A stretch of 64,000 nucleotides of DNA from Ligustrum vulgare (lineage: Eukaryota; Streptophyta; Magnoliopsida; Lamiales; Oleaceae), in contig OY743169.1 in the NCBI GenBank assembly GCA_963555705.1, positions 44,566,124 to 44,630,123 on the forward strand. Direction: 5' to 3'. The position numbers and the translations under genes were made by a program. Under the pieces are notes generated by a model. It was given only the letters and a program-made list of their open reading frames with translations, was not told where the DNA came from and searched no databases. How positions within the stretch are numbered: position 1 is the stretch's first letter; each line of letters begins with the position of its first letter. This document shows, one piece after another, positions 11,194 to 21,810 of the stretch.

Positions 11194-12545
11194 TATTGAC
11201 CTATGATTATTCACGTGTATATTTTTTTAATTATAACAAACAAGATCTCTTATATTACTAATGGTTTCGATTCTTGAGTTTTATCATATATATGTCATTT
11301 GAATACTCCGAGATCAAAATCGTCATCCATTGAAGTACAAAGCAATCAAAAAGAGATTTGAAGTGAACAAGATCGTCAAAGACCGAAGATTAAAGTTTTA
11401 GAAGATTTATATTGAAAAGAATTCAACTCATTTATAAAGGTATCGACTCATCAATTTTTAGCAAGTTCATAAAGCTCAAAAATATTTTTAATCATTACTT
11501 GCATAAAAATGATTTTTCAAATCATGACATGAAATAGTTTTTGGAAATTAACTTTTTGATTTAAAATTAAAAATTTCAAATTGAACTACTTTGATAGACC
11601 GAAAGTCCGTTGATTGATCGAAAATATGATCGACCGAAATTGTTTGCTCAACCGAAAGTCTAACAGCTCAAATAGTATAACAGCTAGTTTTAAACTTTCG
11701 GTCGATCGAAAGTGTTGAATTGATCAACCGAAAGTTCCTGCAGCTCATGTTCTTAATTTATAAATAGGTCTTTCTCTTTCATTCAATTCCAACAACCACA
11801 AGAGTAATTAAGAGAGCAAACTTACTTGAAAATTATTGAGCTTACTTTGTTTTTACATTCTATTTCATTTATTGCAAAGAATTCTTGTTTGATCAAAAAC
11901 TCTTCATATCTTTATCAAGAATTCTATTTTGAAGAAAACTCATTACTCTTACTTTATTATTGATCATTGATTGAGTTCTTCATTACCAAACACTTATTGA
12001 ATTGTATATCTCTCTTCATACTTAACTAAGTATTATTTGAAAAGAGAGATCATTGGTTGAAAAACTTTGATTCAAACAAAACTATTTCATATCATTTATC
12101 AAAGTTTTCGTAAACACTTGAGCTTTAAATATTTGCTATCTATTGAAGTGTTATCCTAAAACTCTCAAAAGATACTTGACTTGATCATATCATTTGGTAA
12201 GAGAGTTTATTCAATTGTAAAATTCTAATTTGTATTTTGTTTATGGTTTCGAGATCCTTGTGAAACTCGATTGTAAAGGATAAGTGCTCCTTGTTATAAA
12301 GTCACCTAAGGATAAGTGTTCCTTGTTGTAAGTCACATAATGATTCGATACTCCTTGTTGTAAGTTATCAATATAGTGGATTTGGCATTGCTCGTGACGG
12401 AGAGCTAGGTAACAAAGGACGTAGATCACGTTGGTTGATTGAACATCCTTAAATCATCGTTTGCACTCTCTTATCCTTTTTACTTACTTTCATTGCACTT
12501 ATATTTATTTCTTATTTCATATTGTGCAATATCCTTTTATTGTAG
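11194..12545 (+). repeat. 3' LTR of the copia element, interrupted
   Basis: Begins after the purine tract at 11181-11193 and matches 6911-7897, then continues with LTR sequence absent from the deleted 5' copy. It stops at 12545 exactly where the Tekay-like LTR starts. The bases 12541-12545 (tgtag) are that element's TSD. The remaining LTR tail lies, inverted, at 16986-17075 and about 14375-14456, giving a total length near 1.5 kb. Confidence 0.8.
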
Positions 12546-12745
12546 TGTAACACCCCAAGTTCAAAAATCTAAACCTAGGCGTGTTAACTTCCCTTCACAT
12601 TATATGCGGAAATAAATCGTTGAAACATTAAAATGCGGAAACCAAATCATTTAAAAACTTCAACCTTTTCATTTTCTATTCTAAAATTTTATAGAAATTT
12701 CGGCAGAGTCTCCTCTATAACTTGGACATAACCAACCTGTAGAGG
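12546..12745 (-). repeat. Terminal 200 bp of the Tekay-like 3' LTR, cut by the inversion
   Basis: Starts TGTAACACCCCAAGTTC and matches 17081-17280 closely, then breaks at 12745 where the intact LTR would continue gacatcacacc. It is the missing end of the 3' LTR at 24804-27535: 2732 + 200 + 3 lost bases equals the 2935 bp of the intact copy at 17081-20015. Left flank tgtag (12541-12545) equals the reverse complement of the flank at 17076-17080. Confidence 0.92.
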
Positions 12746-13333
12746 AAGCTTCCATCCTCGTCTTCTCAGATGCATCCGTTGGAAGCAATCACAACAGGTG
12801 AACGGCCTGAGAAGCACTCTCAGCAGGCAATTGGCCGATCATGGGGTAAGAAATGGATGGTGAGCACTCCCTACGGGCAGTTCCTCTACATCTGATGACC
12901 CTGGAAAGGGATCACAAGGGAAAGAGATGCCGAAAGGAGCCTCCACGGCCAAGAAACAATTTCCTATATCTCCCATACCAAAGGTATGTTTAGAGCAGAT
13001 CGTGGGAAAAGAAAGTTAGATGGTTCATATCCGGGAGAAATAAGAACAAAAGACTTGTCAAACATGGGGGAATATACATGATAACAGTGGAGTACAAGAC
13101 TGGAAGAAAGGGATAAGAGACGTATCTGCAACCAAATCCCCTTTTTATAGGAAAAGAGTCCACCTCTTTATGCGAGAAAAAGAAGGCAGAAAGGCAGAAT
13201 CTAAATGGTCTATGTTGGAAAAACGGAAGAAGATTGGAATGCTGAGAATTTCTGAGAAAAAGGACACATCGAAATGATTAATATGGCATAAAATTAATGG
13301 ATGAACATTAATTCCGCCATATTGGGGGGTAAT
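12746..13333 (+). mobile_element. 3' non-coding end of the Tat-type gypsy element, displaced
   Basis: This segment leads into a purine tract (ttggggggtaat, 13322-13333) and then the Tat 3' LTR. Its left edge (gaagcttcc) abuts an unrelated LTR. Reversed, it joins the other broken edge at 27536 (minus strand ...cctttgtgaag), restoring a continuous interior. No ORF of note. Confidence 0.85.
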
Positions 13334-14009
13334 TGTTGACGCCCAAAAAAATACCCAAAATGCAAGAGGTTAGGCCTTGGCCCAAATCAAAAGAGGCCCA
13401 ACGTTAAGGGCTCATTATAGGCAAGAAATTGGATGACTGGGCGATTGTGTGGCAGCTAGGATATTGGGCGACATGGCGAGCAATGGAGCAGTTGGGCGAC
13501 TAAGCAAGTAGAAGCGGTTTTGACACTTGTCTTATGATCACATATTCAGTTGTTGACGAAGATGGCAGTTGAAATGACGAATTGTGTAAGTTACTTAGAG
13601 CGACGTGGCAAGCTGATGTTACAAGGACGTTGACGATGGTTATGCAATGTGGAGGAAGCAAATTAATCCATGCAAGTTACAAATCAAGGTGGTAAACCAA
13701 AGATTCAAATATTGGCAGCGGTTGAAGGAAGTTCATGCATTTGTGGATATTGTAAAAACTTAGTCATTTAGAGAGACCAATCAATCAAATCTCAACAAGA
13801 GATAATGTAATTTCCTTTATCTTTACTTTTATCGTCAAACTCTTAGTGTAATTTGTGTGCTTGCACCCCTTGGAGATGTTTTGTCTTCACCGTAATCTTC
13901 ATAAAATATAGCACCCCTCGTTGGGACTTAGTCTCGAGAGGTTTATTCCTTACACATTCATCTGATCACCCTTTGGTAATTGTTAGCGAGGTGACCTCCG
14001 CGCGAAACA
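13334..14009 (+). repeat. 3' LTR of the Tat-type gypsy element (676 bp)
   Basis: Starts TGTTGACGCCCAAAAAAAT and ends ...CCGCGCGAAACA. It is the partner of the LTR at 33692-34368, with visible point differences (several per 100 bp), so it is an older insertion than the Tekay-like element. It is preceded by a purine tract and followed by atgag (14010-14014), the TSD. Confidence 0.93.
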
Positions 14010-14461
14010 ATGAGTATTGATACAAGATTGGTAAGAGGTTTTTTCAAGGACAGAAGATTTCTTTGGCTTTCTCACAGATCGAGTGCTCAAGTGATCTCTG
14101 CCTTTTCCTAACCCGAAGGCCTAGACTTATAATATTACAAATGATACAATTTCGTCACTGCTTATATTCAATAATCAGACTAGTAATTTACATTTTATGT
14201 TACATCACCCCTCCATTATTTCAATCTTCACGTGGTCCTTACATGATGATGTCTTGGCATGATTCAAAAAGCATATTCAATTTTATCATCTCCATCTTTG
14301 TTAGCATCTCTTTTCCAAAAGCAGATTCCAGCTGTCCATCATTTTTTTTGGCATACATGACAATTCTTGACCGATAGCCCAAGATAAATTAATCAAGAAG
14401 GGGGCAAATTGGTTTTACAAAATTTTTTCAATAAATACACTTAATTTTGATACAATTAACC
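14010..14461 (-). promoter_or_regulatory. Candidate pararetrovirus intergenic/promoter region, plus copia LTR tail
   Basis: Read on the minus strand and with the inversion undone, 14374 to 14015 lies between the last viral ORF (ending 6910) and the viral leader (34374 on), where the Caulimoviridae pregenomic promoter sits. It carries a gatgtaac/catcatcatgtaag segment and a tataagc box near 14140-14165, compatible with a promoter but not proof. About 14375-14456 is probably the end of the copia 3' LTR. The last five bases (14457-14461, taacc) are the TSD of the neighbouring solo LTR. No gene is seen. Confidence 0.45.
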
Positions 14462-16985
14462 TGTAGCGACCAAGAATTTTTCATGACTTATTTAAATAAA
14501 TATTATTTAAAACGTGTCGCTACGACTTTACCTATTTATTGTAAACACATTTTCGTCTAGCCTTTTAAGTGAATTCTAAATTTATTAAAACCTTGATCAC
14601 TTTCAATTCGATTAAAATCGTCTCATTTTCAAAATTTATTCTCCAATCCAATTTTATCAAAAATATTCTAAGATCATTATTTATTTATTTTAAGTCCAAT
14701 TTTCAATTTATTTGGATTCAAATTATTTAAGTCCAAAATGTTTTAAATCCCCAATTCATGCTCCATTTCAATTGAAATCCCTAAACTTCTTCCCCAACTT
14801 CCATTTTTGCATATTCAACACATTTTTTTCCCTTCCCCATCATCACTCCTTAATCCTACTTCATAGCTTTTATTCCATTCTCACTTTGTCTCTTTTCCTT
14901 AATCAGTTAGCTAAATCACTTCCAAAACTCTCAGCAATTTCTCCCAATCAACCCCAAAATCCTTCCCCAATTACCATCAATATACCCAACCCACAAAATA
15001 TATGCTCTCCACCCTTCAAACAATCTGCAAGCATATTCGATTCATTTTATGAATCCATCAACCACAACCTACTGCCCATTTCAGATCGTGAACCACCATC
15101 ATCCAAAAAACCAACCCACGATCTGCACACACCACCACCACGACCAATCCACCATCGCAGCCTCCAACTCGTAATTTCATCACCACCGCACCGGCTGCAT
15201 CTCCTACTGCCCAACTCCAAACCGACCCACCTCCAAACCATTTTCATCTCCACCTCAATCACCATTGCCCAACCAAGCCATAGCCACACCCAACCTCCAC
15301 CCCAGTACAGACTGCAAATCCTAAACCGCTGCCAAGCAATGTTTTGCAACCACATTCTCGAAATCAATCCAACACCACACAGCCGCACACCACCAAGCCG
15401 CTGCCTCTCTCTCAAACCTCCAATCAAGACCCTGCAACCATCATAGTCGAACCGAACAACACCACCAACACTTCACTGCCCATACCCGACCACCGGAACA
15501 CCACCACACTAACATCACCAATTCATCACCCAACCGAAACCAATATCACAACCACCTCAAATCGACTGCCCTGCTCCAACCCCCAACAAAATCAAAAAAC
15601 CCAAAATCAAACCTAAAACCAAGAAATAAACTAAACCCATAACTTACCTCAACATTGGCCAGAGTTCCTTCACCGGAAAACCTATGAATCCGATCCTTCA
15701 AGCCTCGGTTCCGCACCCAAACCGCACCCCAAAAAGGCCATACACTCCCTCCTCTTCACACGCCCATTACCGCCACCACGAGACGGCGGCTCCGATGCCG
15801 GTTTCCAGCCGGCGACGCGAACTAGAGAGGGAAGGGCGGATCCCCTCCCTTTTCGCCTCTCTCGGTCCCCTTCTCTCTCTCAATACTGATTTTGAGAGAG
15901 AGAAATGATATTATATTTTAGATTTTTTTTTGGAAATTGTCATGTTGACCCAAGAACTTTGAAATGTGTCTATTTTAGTCCCTTCGTTTTAGAAGTCCTT
16001 TAATTTAATGCCTACACTTTTGAAATGAGTTAATTGAGCCCTAGCATTTTTAAAATCTTATAAGTCAGCCCACTTATTTTCGAAATGCCTTATTTCAACC
16101 CCTACTCTTAAATTAAGTTATTTCAGTCCTTTAGTTTTAAAATATCTTTAGTCCCAAGTTTTAAAATATTTTAATCCAACCCCTAATGTTTTATTTCTCC
16201 TTTTAAAACTCTTTCAATTGAAACATTTCAATTTCAAATTCAACTTTAAGATTTATTTTATATATTGGCTAGACGAGACGCTTGGACATTTAGAAGAACA
16301 ACTTGAACTTTCTTGCTCAACTTTCAGACTCGTGATTTGAGGTAGACTCGCCCCCACTAATTAGTTTAAATTATAATTTACGTGTCTTATGTGAAATTAC
16401 GTGATTTATATGCTTTGATGCATCAGACAAGAAAAGAATATCTCTTATGAGATAAGATGAGAAATGATGTTATGCATAACTTACTTGCTTAAATGCATGA
16501 GACGAGACTACCCACACCCTATGATTTTTAAAGAGCCTTTGATTTTATTAAAATAGCCTATGATGATTATGATGATGATGATGTCACTGTATGATTGCAT
16601 AATTACATGTTAATTATTCTGTAAATTAATTATTGGCGATGAGTCTACTGAGTATTTCTTTGGAAATGCTCATTTCATTTTTAACAGCTTTTCCAGATCT
16701 CGGAGAAGGTGGCGAATGAAATGACAGCGGTGGCAAATTTAACAAATGATGAAAATTTTTAGTCAATTTTACGAATATTACTGATTGGATTATTTATCGT
16801 TAAAATTTCATTTAAACAATTGAGACACAAGTTTTATGAACTGTTCTATATTTAAATTAATCAAATTTCCGCTGAAGTTTTCAAATGATGAATGTGATGC
16901 TTTGAATTGAATTTATTTTCCGCAATAAAGTTAGTTTTAAAGGACGAAGTGGTGTCCCGAATTCCGCGGAGTCCAGGGCGTTACA
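14462..16985 (+). mobile_element. Solo LTR (LTR-B family), TSD taacc
   Basis: Runs from TGTAGCGACCAAGAATTTT to ...GTCCAGGGCGTTACA, flanked by taacc on both sides (14457-14461, 16986-16990). No internal region. The first part holds a CA-rich sense-strand stretch (14712-15616) whose long His/Pro/Thr-rich ORFs resemble those of other LTR-B copies only in composition. It was inserted into the tail of the copia 3' LTR before the inversion. Confidence 0.95.
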
Positions 16986-17080
16986 TAACCAATTAAGAAT
17001 AATAAATGATTAAGCGTACTAAACTTATCAAGGTAAAAAGATAGGGATAAAATAACTTAAACAATTTACCAAATACTACA
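16986..17080 (-). repeat. Displaced piece of the copia 3' LTR tail
   Basis: AT-rich 95 bp between the solo LTR and the Tekay-like inverted LTR. With the inversion undone it follows directly on 12545 (…ttattgtag then tatttggtaaattg), so it is most simply the continuation of the copia LTR. Bases 17076-17080 (ctaca) are the TSD of the Tekay-like element. Confidence 0.6.
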
Positions 17081-20015
17081 TGTAACACCCCAAGTTCAAA
17101 AATCTAAACCTAGGCGTGTTAACTTCCCTTCACATTATATGCGGAAATAAATCGTTGAAACATTAAAATGCGGAAACCAAATCATTTAAAAACTTCAACC
17201 TTTTCATTTTCTATTCTAAAATTTTATAGAAATTTCGGCAGAGTCTCCTCTATAACTTGGACATAACCAACCTGTAGAGGGACATCACACCTACAATAAT
17301 TATAAAATTTTCAACCCATTCAAATCCAACATTCAACATTCAACCATAATTCCAAAATTCAACTTCAACATCAATTCCCCAAACTCCTCAACCAAAACAA
17401 CTTGAAGTACAAATTTATAAACTCATGAAATATGATAAAAACTAATCACAGGGGAATACCATAACTTATTTTGACTAAGAACCGAAACTAATTCAAAATG
17501 ATTTATCAATTTAAAAGAATAACAACTAAAAACTTAAATTAAATCATTAACTTTAATTTTAAATAATTCAAGTCGGTACCGTCTGAGCCTGCCGCCACGT
17601 GCTCTCCTCTAATCATCTAACTTTCATCACCTGAAATGTTGGGGAGGGATTGGGGTGAGCTAAAGCTCAGTAAGTAAACTTTATGCATGAATGCATGCTT
17701 ATGACATGAATGCTTTAACTTTGAAATATGTATCCCCATTCACTTTAACCTTTCAAAACTTTCAACATTTCGAACTTTCACTTAACATTTCAAAACTTTC
17801 ACTTCATTTCCATCGTGAGCTCACTTGATGTAACTTCTAGTCAATCAGATAACAGTGGGCCATTCTTATTTGGAACCAGATTAACATGCGCATTTCCACC
17901 GCAAAGCGGTTTAACATTCACTTTCCCACCGCAAAGCGGCTCATTCATTCATTCCACCGCAAAGCGGCTCATTACATTCATTCCACCGCAAAGCGGCTCA
18001 TTACATTCGGGTACGCCGGTCCCCCGCGCCCCATTTCCCACTCGCATCTTTCATGACATAGAAGTACACCCATTCTTTCAAAAACTTGGGATACATAATT
18101 TTTGACAAAAATTGCACTTTGACACATTCCTTTCATTAAAACATTTGACTTTCCCATTTCGATGTCAATGCATGCTTGATGATGCAATGACATGTAACGT
18201 GCATGCTTGAACATTTCCTTAACTACACATAATTGCATATGGTAGACCAAAAGCATTAAAATTCCGTAATTAACACGAATGTCAATTAAGCACATTAATT
18301 CCACATTAACATTCAACTTTGATGAAAGTAGGGGGAAGTTTACTTACTTGTCATCCTTAGTATTTACCGTTATCTTGATTTGCAAGTGGAGGAGCCTCGG
18401 CTGCCCGTGTCGTCAATGTACCAAAATATCCTAATTGTTCACATTCAGCAATAAATATGACTCTTAGTTCACAAACACATTTGAAATTCTTTTTAATGCT
18501 AACCAATCCCAAACATACCATATTCAAAACGAACAATAAAATTTCACTGAACCTTACAAAGTCACCTTAACCTTTATAATAATAACAAAACGCCCAATCG
18601 AGATCAAAATCTCAAATTAACCTAAGTGTGACCTTAGGATATGACCAAACACATAAAACTCATATTCAAGACAAGGAATGAAATCTCAATGCACATTAGA
18701 AGGTCTTCTCATCTTTTAAACTCAAACTCAAAATTCCATAACTTTACAAAATTACTTAGTCGTGATTCTAACAAGTTCACAAATCTAAAAATAACTAATT
18801 ATTACAAACTTTACCACAAGGTCGTTAACTAACTTCAAATTTTCACAGCTTTAACGTTATACAATTACAATTAAAATTTCAATAATTCATCAAGGTTCTA
18901 AACCAAATTCTCAATTTAGTTATAAATTCAACAAAACCAATTAATTCAATGAATCCGAAAAATCTGGAATTATACAGTATGACATTACATATCTCAAATT
19001 TTCAAATAAAAATTCAAGATTCAAAAATCTAATTAAGCCCCAAATCTGAATTTGGTTTTCAACCTAAAATCAAACTTAAACAATTAAGAAATAATTAAAT
19101 TCTTACATTTCAAAATTCGAAATTTAGATTCAGATTTACACTTCCCCACAATCTGAAAATCACATTCACGTAGTTTACATATACATATACATCAATATAT
19201 ACATATACACAATTACATATATACATATATGAACATTACCCAAATATTCCAATTTTACAGTATAATTCAAAATCTACTAACTTAAATCCTAAATTGGCTT
19301 GTAGGATCATGAAAAATATACAAACATACAATGTAGATACACGCACAAAATTCAGAAATTACAAATCACTTTCGAAGTCAAGACCCGTGAATGTGCGTGT
19401 GTGTCCGTGAGTGTGGGGGTACGCGGTGTAAGGGAGGAGTAGAGGGTGGTCTCACCGTCGCGGTTGTGGCGTGGTGGCACCGACGCTAGCTGCGGCAGCG
19501 AGCGGGTGCAACTGAGAGAGCCGAGAGAGAGGGTGAGAGAAGAGAGCGAGGGAGAGGCGACGAGAGGGAGAGACCGAGTGAGAGGCGTCGGGTGAGAGAG
19601 TGATATGAGAGTGAGAGATCTTTAGGTTAGGTTTAATGTTTAACTTTTGGGAAATTGCAATTTAGTCCCTCATCTCTCATAAATTTGTAATGTAGGCTCA
19701 TAACTTTCACATAAAATTCCAAAGTGTCACCAAACTTTCCCAACTTCAATTTACTGCAATTTAGGCAACTTACTACTCAATTACAATAAAATTGGCAAGC
19801 ATCAATTAAAATAAACAATTAAACATAGAATTGCATGTAAACAATTTATAAACATTTTAATTGGTACATTGATCGAGACGGCGTCCAAGTCCTTCCACTG
19901 CAAGATAATTCCAATTATAAATGTTAAAGATCATAAAATTATAATTTATAATAACATTTACCACAATATTACGTGGAAATTTAAAATTGTAAGAAAAATG
20001 AAAAGCGGTCTTACA
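17081..20015 (-). mobile_element. Full-length Tekay-like LTR (LTR-A, 2935 bp) in inverted orientation
   Basis: Starts TGTAACACCCCAAG and ends ...GCGGTCTTACA, the exact reverse complement limits of the LTR that begins at 24804 (TGTAAGACCGC). Only a handful of single-base differences from 24804-27535 were noticed over ~2.7 kb. It is immediately followed, with no TSD, by the last 661 bp of a direct-orientation LTR (20016-20676). The outer flank ctaca pairs with tgtag at 12541, so this inverted LTR is the true left end of the inserted element, not a later nested insertion. Confidence 0.93.
17895..18010 (-). repeat. LTR-A hairpin array (copy in inverted LTR)
   Basis: Four copies of ccaccgcaaagcgg spaced 28-31 bp, each with the 4-bp stem ccgc/gcgg and loop aaa. 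Same array as 26822-26923. Confidence 0.9.
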
Positions 20016-20676
20016 AAATGGGGATACATATTTCAAAGTTAAAGCATTCATGTCATAAGCATGCATTCATGCATAAAGTTTACTTACTGAGCTTTAGCTC
20101 ACCCCAATCCCTCCCCAACATTTCAGGTGATGAAAGTTAGATGATTAGAGGAGAGCACGTGGCGGCAGGCTCAGACAGTACCGACTTGAATTATTTAAAA
20201 TTAAAGTTAATGATTTAATTTAAGTTTTTAGTTGTTATTCTTTTAAATTGATAAATCATTTTGAATTAGTTTCGGTTCTTAGTCAAAATAAGTTATGGTA
20301 TTCCCCTGTGATTAGTTTTTATCATATTTCATGAGTTTATAAATTTGTACTTCAAGTTGTTTTGGTTGAGGAGTTTGGGGAATTGATGTTGAAGTTGAAT
20401 TTTGGAATTATGGTTGAATGTTGAATGTTGGATTTGAATGGGTTGAAAATTTTATAATTATTGTAGGTGTGATGTCCCTCTACAGGTTGGTTATGTCCAA
20501 GTTATAGAGGAGACTCTGCCGAAATTTCTATAAAATTTTAGAATAGAAAATGAAAAGGTTGAAGTTTTTAAATGATTTGGTTTCCGCATTTTAATGTTTC
20601 AACGATTTATTTCCGCATATAATGTGAAGGGAAGTTAACACGCCTAGGTTTAGATTTTTGAACTTGGGGTGTTACA
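20016..20676 (+). repeat. Truncated 5' LTR (last 661 bp) of the Tekay-like element
   Basis: Matches the 3' 661 bp of LTR-A and ends ...GGGGTGTTACA at 20676, followed by ttt and a primer-binding site. Its missing 2274 bp are replaced by the inverted full-length LTR; the junction is ...TCTTACA|AAATGGGG, an exact LTR terminus joined to an internal LTR position. Confidence 0.93.
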
Positions 20677-20680
20677 TTTT

Positions 20681-20692
20681 TGGTATCAGAGC
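20681..20692 (+). other. Primer-binding site, initiator Met-tRNA type
   Basis: TGGTATCAGAGC, complementary to the 3' end of plant initiator Met-tRNA, 4 bp after the LTR end. Typical for chromoviruses. Confidence 0.92.
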
Positions 20693-21089
20693 TAAGAGTT
20701 TTAAAAGCGATTCTGTAGACTTTTAAAATTTATTTGAAAATGGTTCGGGTACTGAGTCAAGCCTCAAGTGCTTCTCCCTCGATCATCTGGTAAGTTAAAT
20801 TTAGTTTAAATTATGAAATGTTATTTGATGTTCCAATTATTGTAAATTCTTGAATGCTAATGTGTAATGTTGGAAAGTGAAAGGTTAAGAATGTTGTCAG
20901 TGATTATGACGAGTATATCTTGGTTATGTAAATGAGGAAGTGAGAAAGTAATGGTTATTAAAAATTTGGGTGTCGTTTATTAGATCTTTTCGTGAAATAA
21001 GAAATGGATATGAATGGTATATCGGCACGAGGGTATACAATGTCCAAACGAGAAGTTGAGAAGTCATCGAACTTAGTATTAAGCACTTA

Positions 21090-21810
21090 TCGTGTCTGAT
21101 AACGGGACTACCCACTCATTTGATAGTCCAACAGTTATAGGAAAATTGAATTACCCATTTCAATAGCTGGAGACCAAGTTTGTATTGTCAATGCCATTTG
21201 AAGAATTGTTGAACTAAAGTTATGTGTTGAGGAATGTCTCAATCATGGTGAATGGGAAGGAGTAGATGATGGATTTCATAACACTGAATACCCACAAACT
21301 TGATGTCATACTAAGAATGGAATGATTATTATGGTATAAGGTTTCAATCACTGGCTACGTTAGGGTGGTATTTGAACCTTCGAATGAAACCCTTTTTCGC
21401 CTTGTTGAGGTAAAGGTAGAACTTTTCATATCGATATCATCAGTGATGAAGGCTCGTCAATTGATGAATAAGGGTTATTAAGCCTACCTGGTTGCAATAA
21501 TTGAAGTGTCTATGGTGAATACTTCTCTCGAACAAATTTCTATTATTCGAGAATGACTAAAGATGTTCTCAGAAAATCTTTGTGAATTACCGCCTAAAAG
21601 AGAAATTGAATTCGTCATCGATTAAGTGCACAACTCTAGTATCCAAGGTATAATGTCGGATGGCTCCTTCGTAACTTAAGAGAGCTCAAAGTGCAACTAT
21701 AGAATCTCGTGGACAAGGGTTTTGTTCGATCTATCTTTTTGCCATGGGGTGCTCAGGAGCTATACATGAAGAAGAAATACGGTTTTATGAGATTTTGCAT
21801 AATTGATTTT
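21090..21810 (+). pseudogene. Chromovirus protease-RT start, decayed
   Basis: In broken frames one can read a protease strand (LDVILRMEW near 21305), the protease-RT linker (VMKARQLMNKGY near 21445), FSENLCELPPKREIEF-like sequence near 21570, and the beginning of RT (LRELKVQL..LVDKGFVRS, LPWGAQ, KKKYGFMRF) to about 21795. Stops interrupt it repeatedly. After about 21810 RT similarity ends abruptly and the shared non-coding interior begins. Confidence 0.8.

Larger units (their letters stand above)
6911..12545 (+). mobile_element. Defective SIRE-like Ty1/copia retrotransposon inserted in the pararetrovirus
   Basis: Direct repeats begin at 6911 (TGTTGACCTATGATTATT) and about 11194 (TATTGACCTATGATTATT) and stay alike for ~980 bp, so these are the LTRs. 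Between them are the C-terminal end of a copia RT/RNase H, a palindrome-rich spacer, a post-pol ORF and a purine tract (aaaaagggggaaa, 11181-11193). Gag, protease, integrase and most of RT are missing. A post-pol ORF after RNase H is typical of the SIRE/Maximus lineage. The 3' LTR is interrupted at 12545 by the Tekay-like element; its tail is displaced to 16986-17080 and about 14375-14456 by the inversion. The TSD looks like gtcgg (6906-6910) against atcgg (minus strand, 14374-14378), one mismatch. Confidence 0.85.

Noticed and set aside
14063..14377. 104-codon plus-strand ORF
   Set aside because: It spans the candidate viral intergenic segment read in reverse; no domain, and position is explained by the inversion.
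14712..15616. Long His/Pro/Thr/Ser-rich ORFs on the sense strand of an LTR-B copy (also 45261-45866, 53524-54025, 50195-50597, 3123-3678)
   Set aside because: They sit in CA/CCA-rich LTR sequence, have no recognisable domain, and their frames do not correspond between copies. Compositional openness is the simpler explanation.
17081..20015. Nested solo LTR inserted into the 5' LTR
   Set aside because: Flanks are ctaca on the left and aaatg on the right, so there is no TSD of its own; the outer flank pairs instead with the far end of the whole element.
20681..20692. tRNA-like sequence TGGTATCAGAGC
   Set aside because: It is only the short complement of the Met-tRNA 3' end, placed right after an LTR. 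No tRNA cloverleaf follows.
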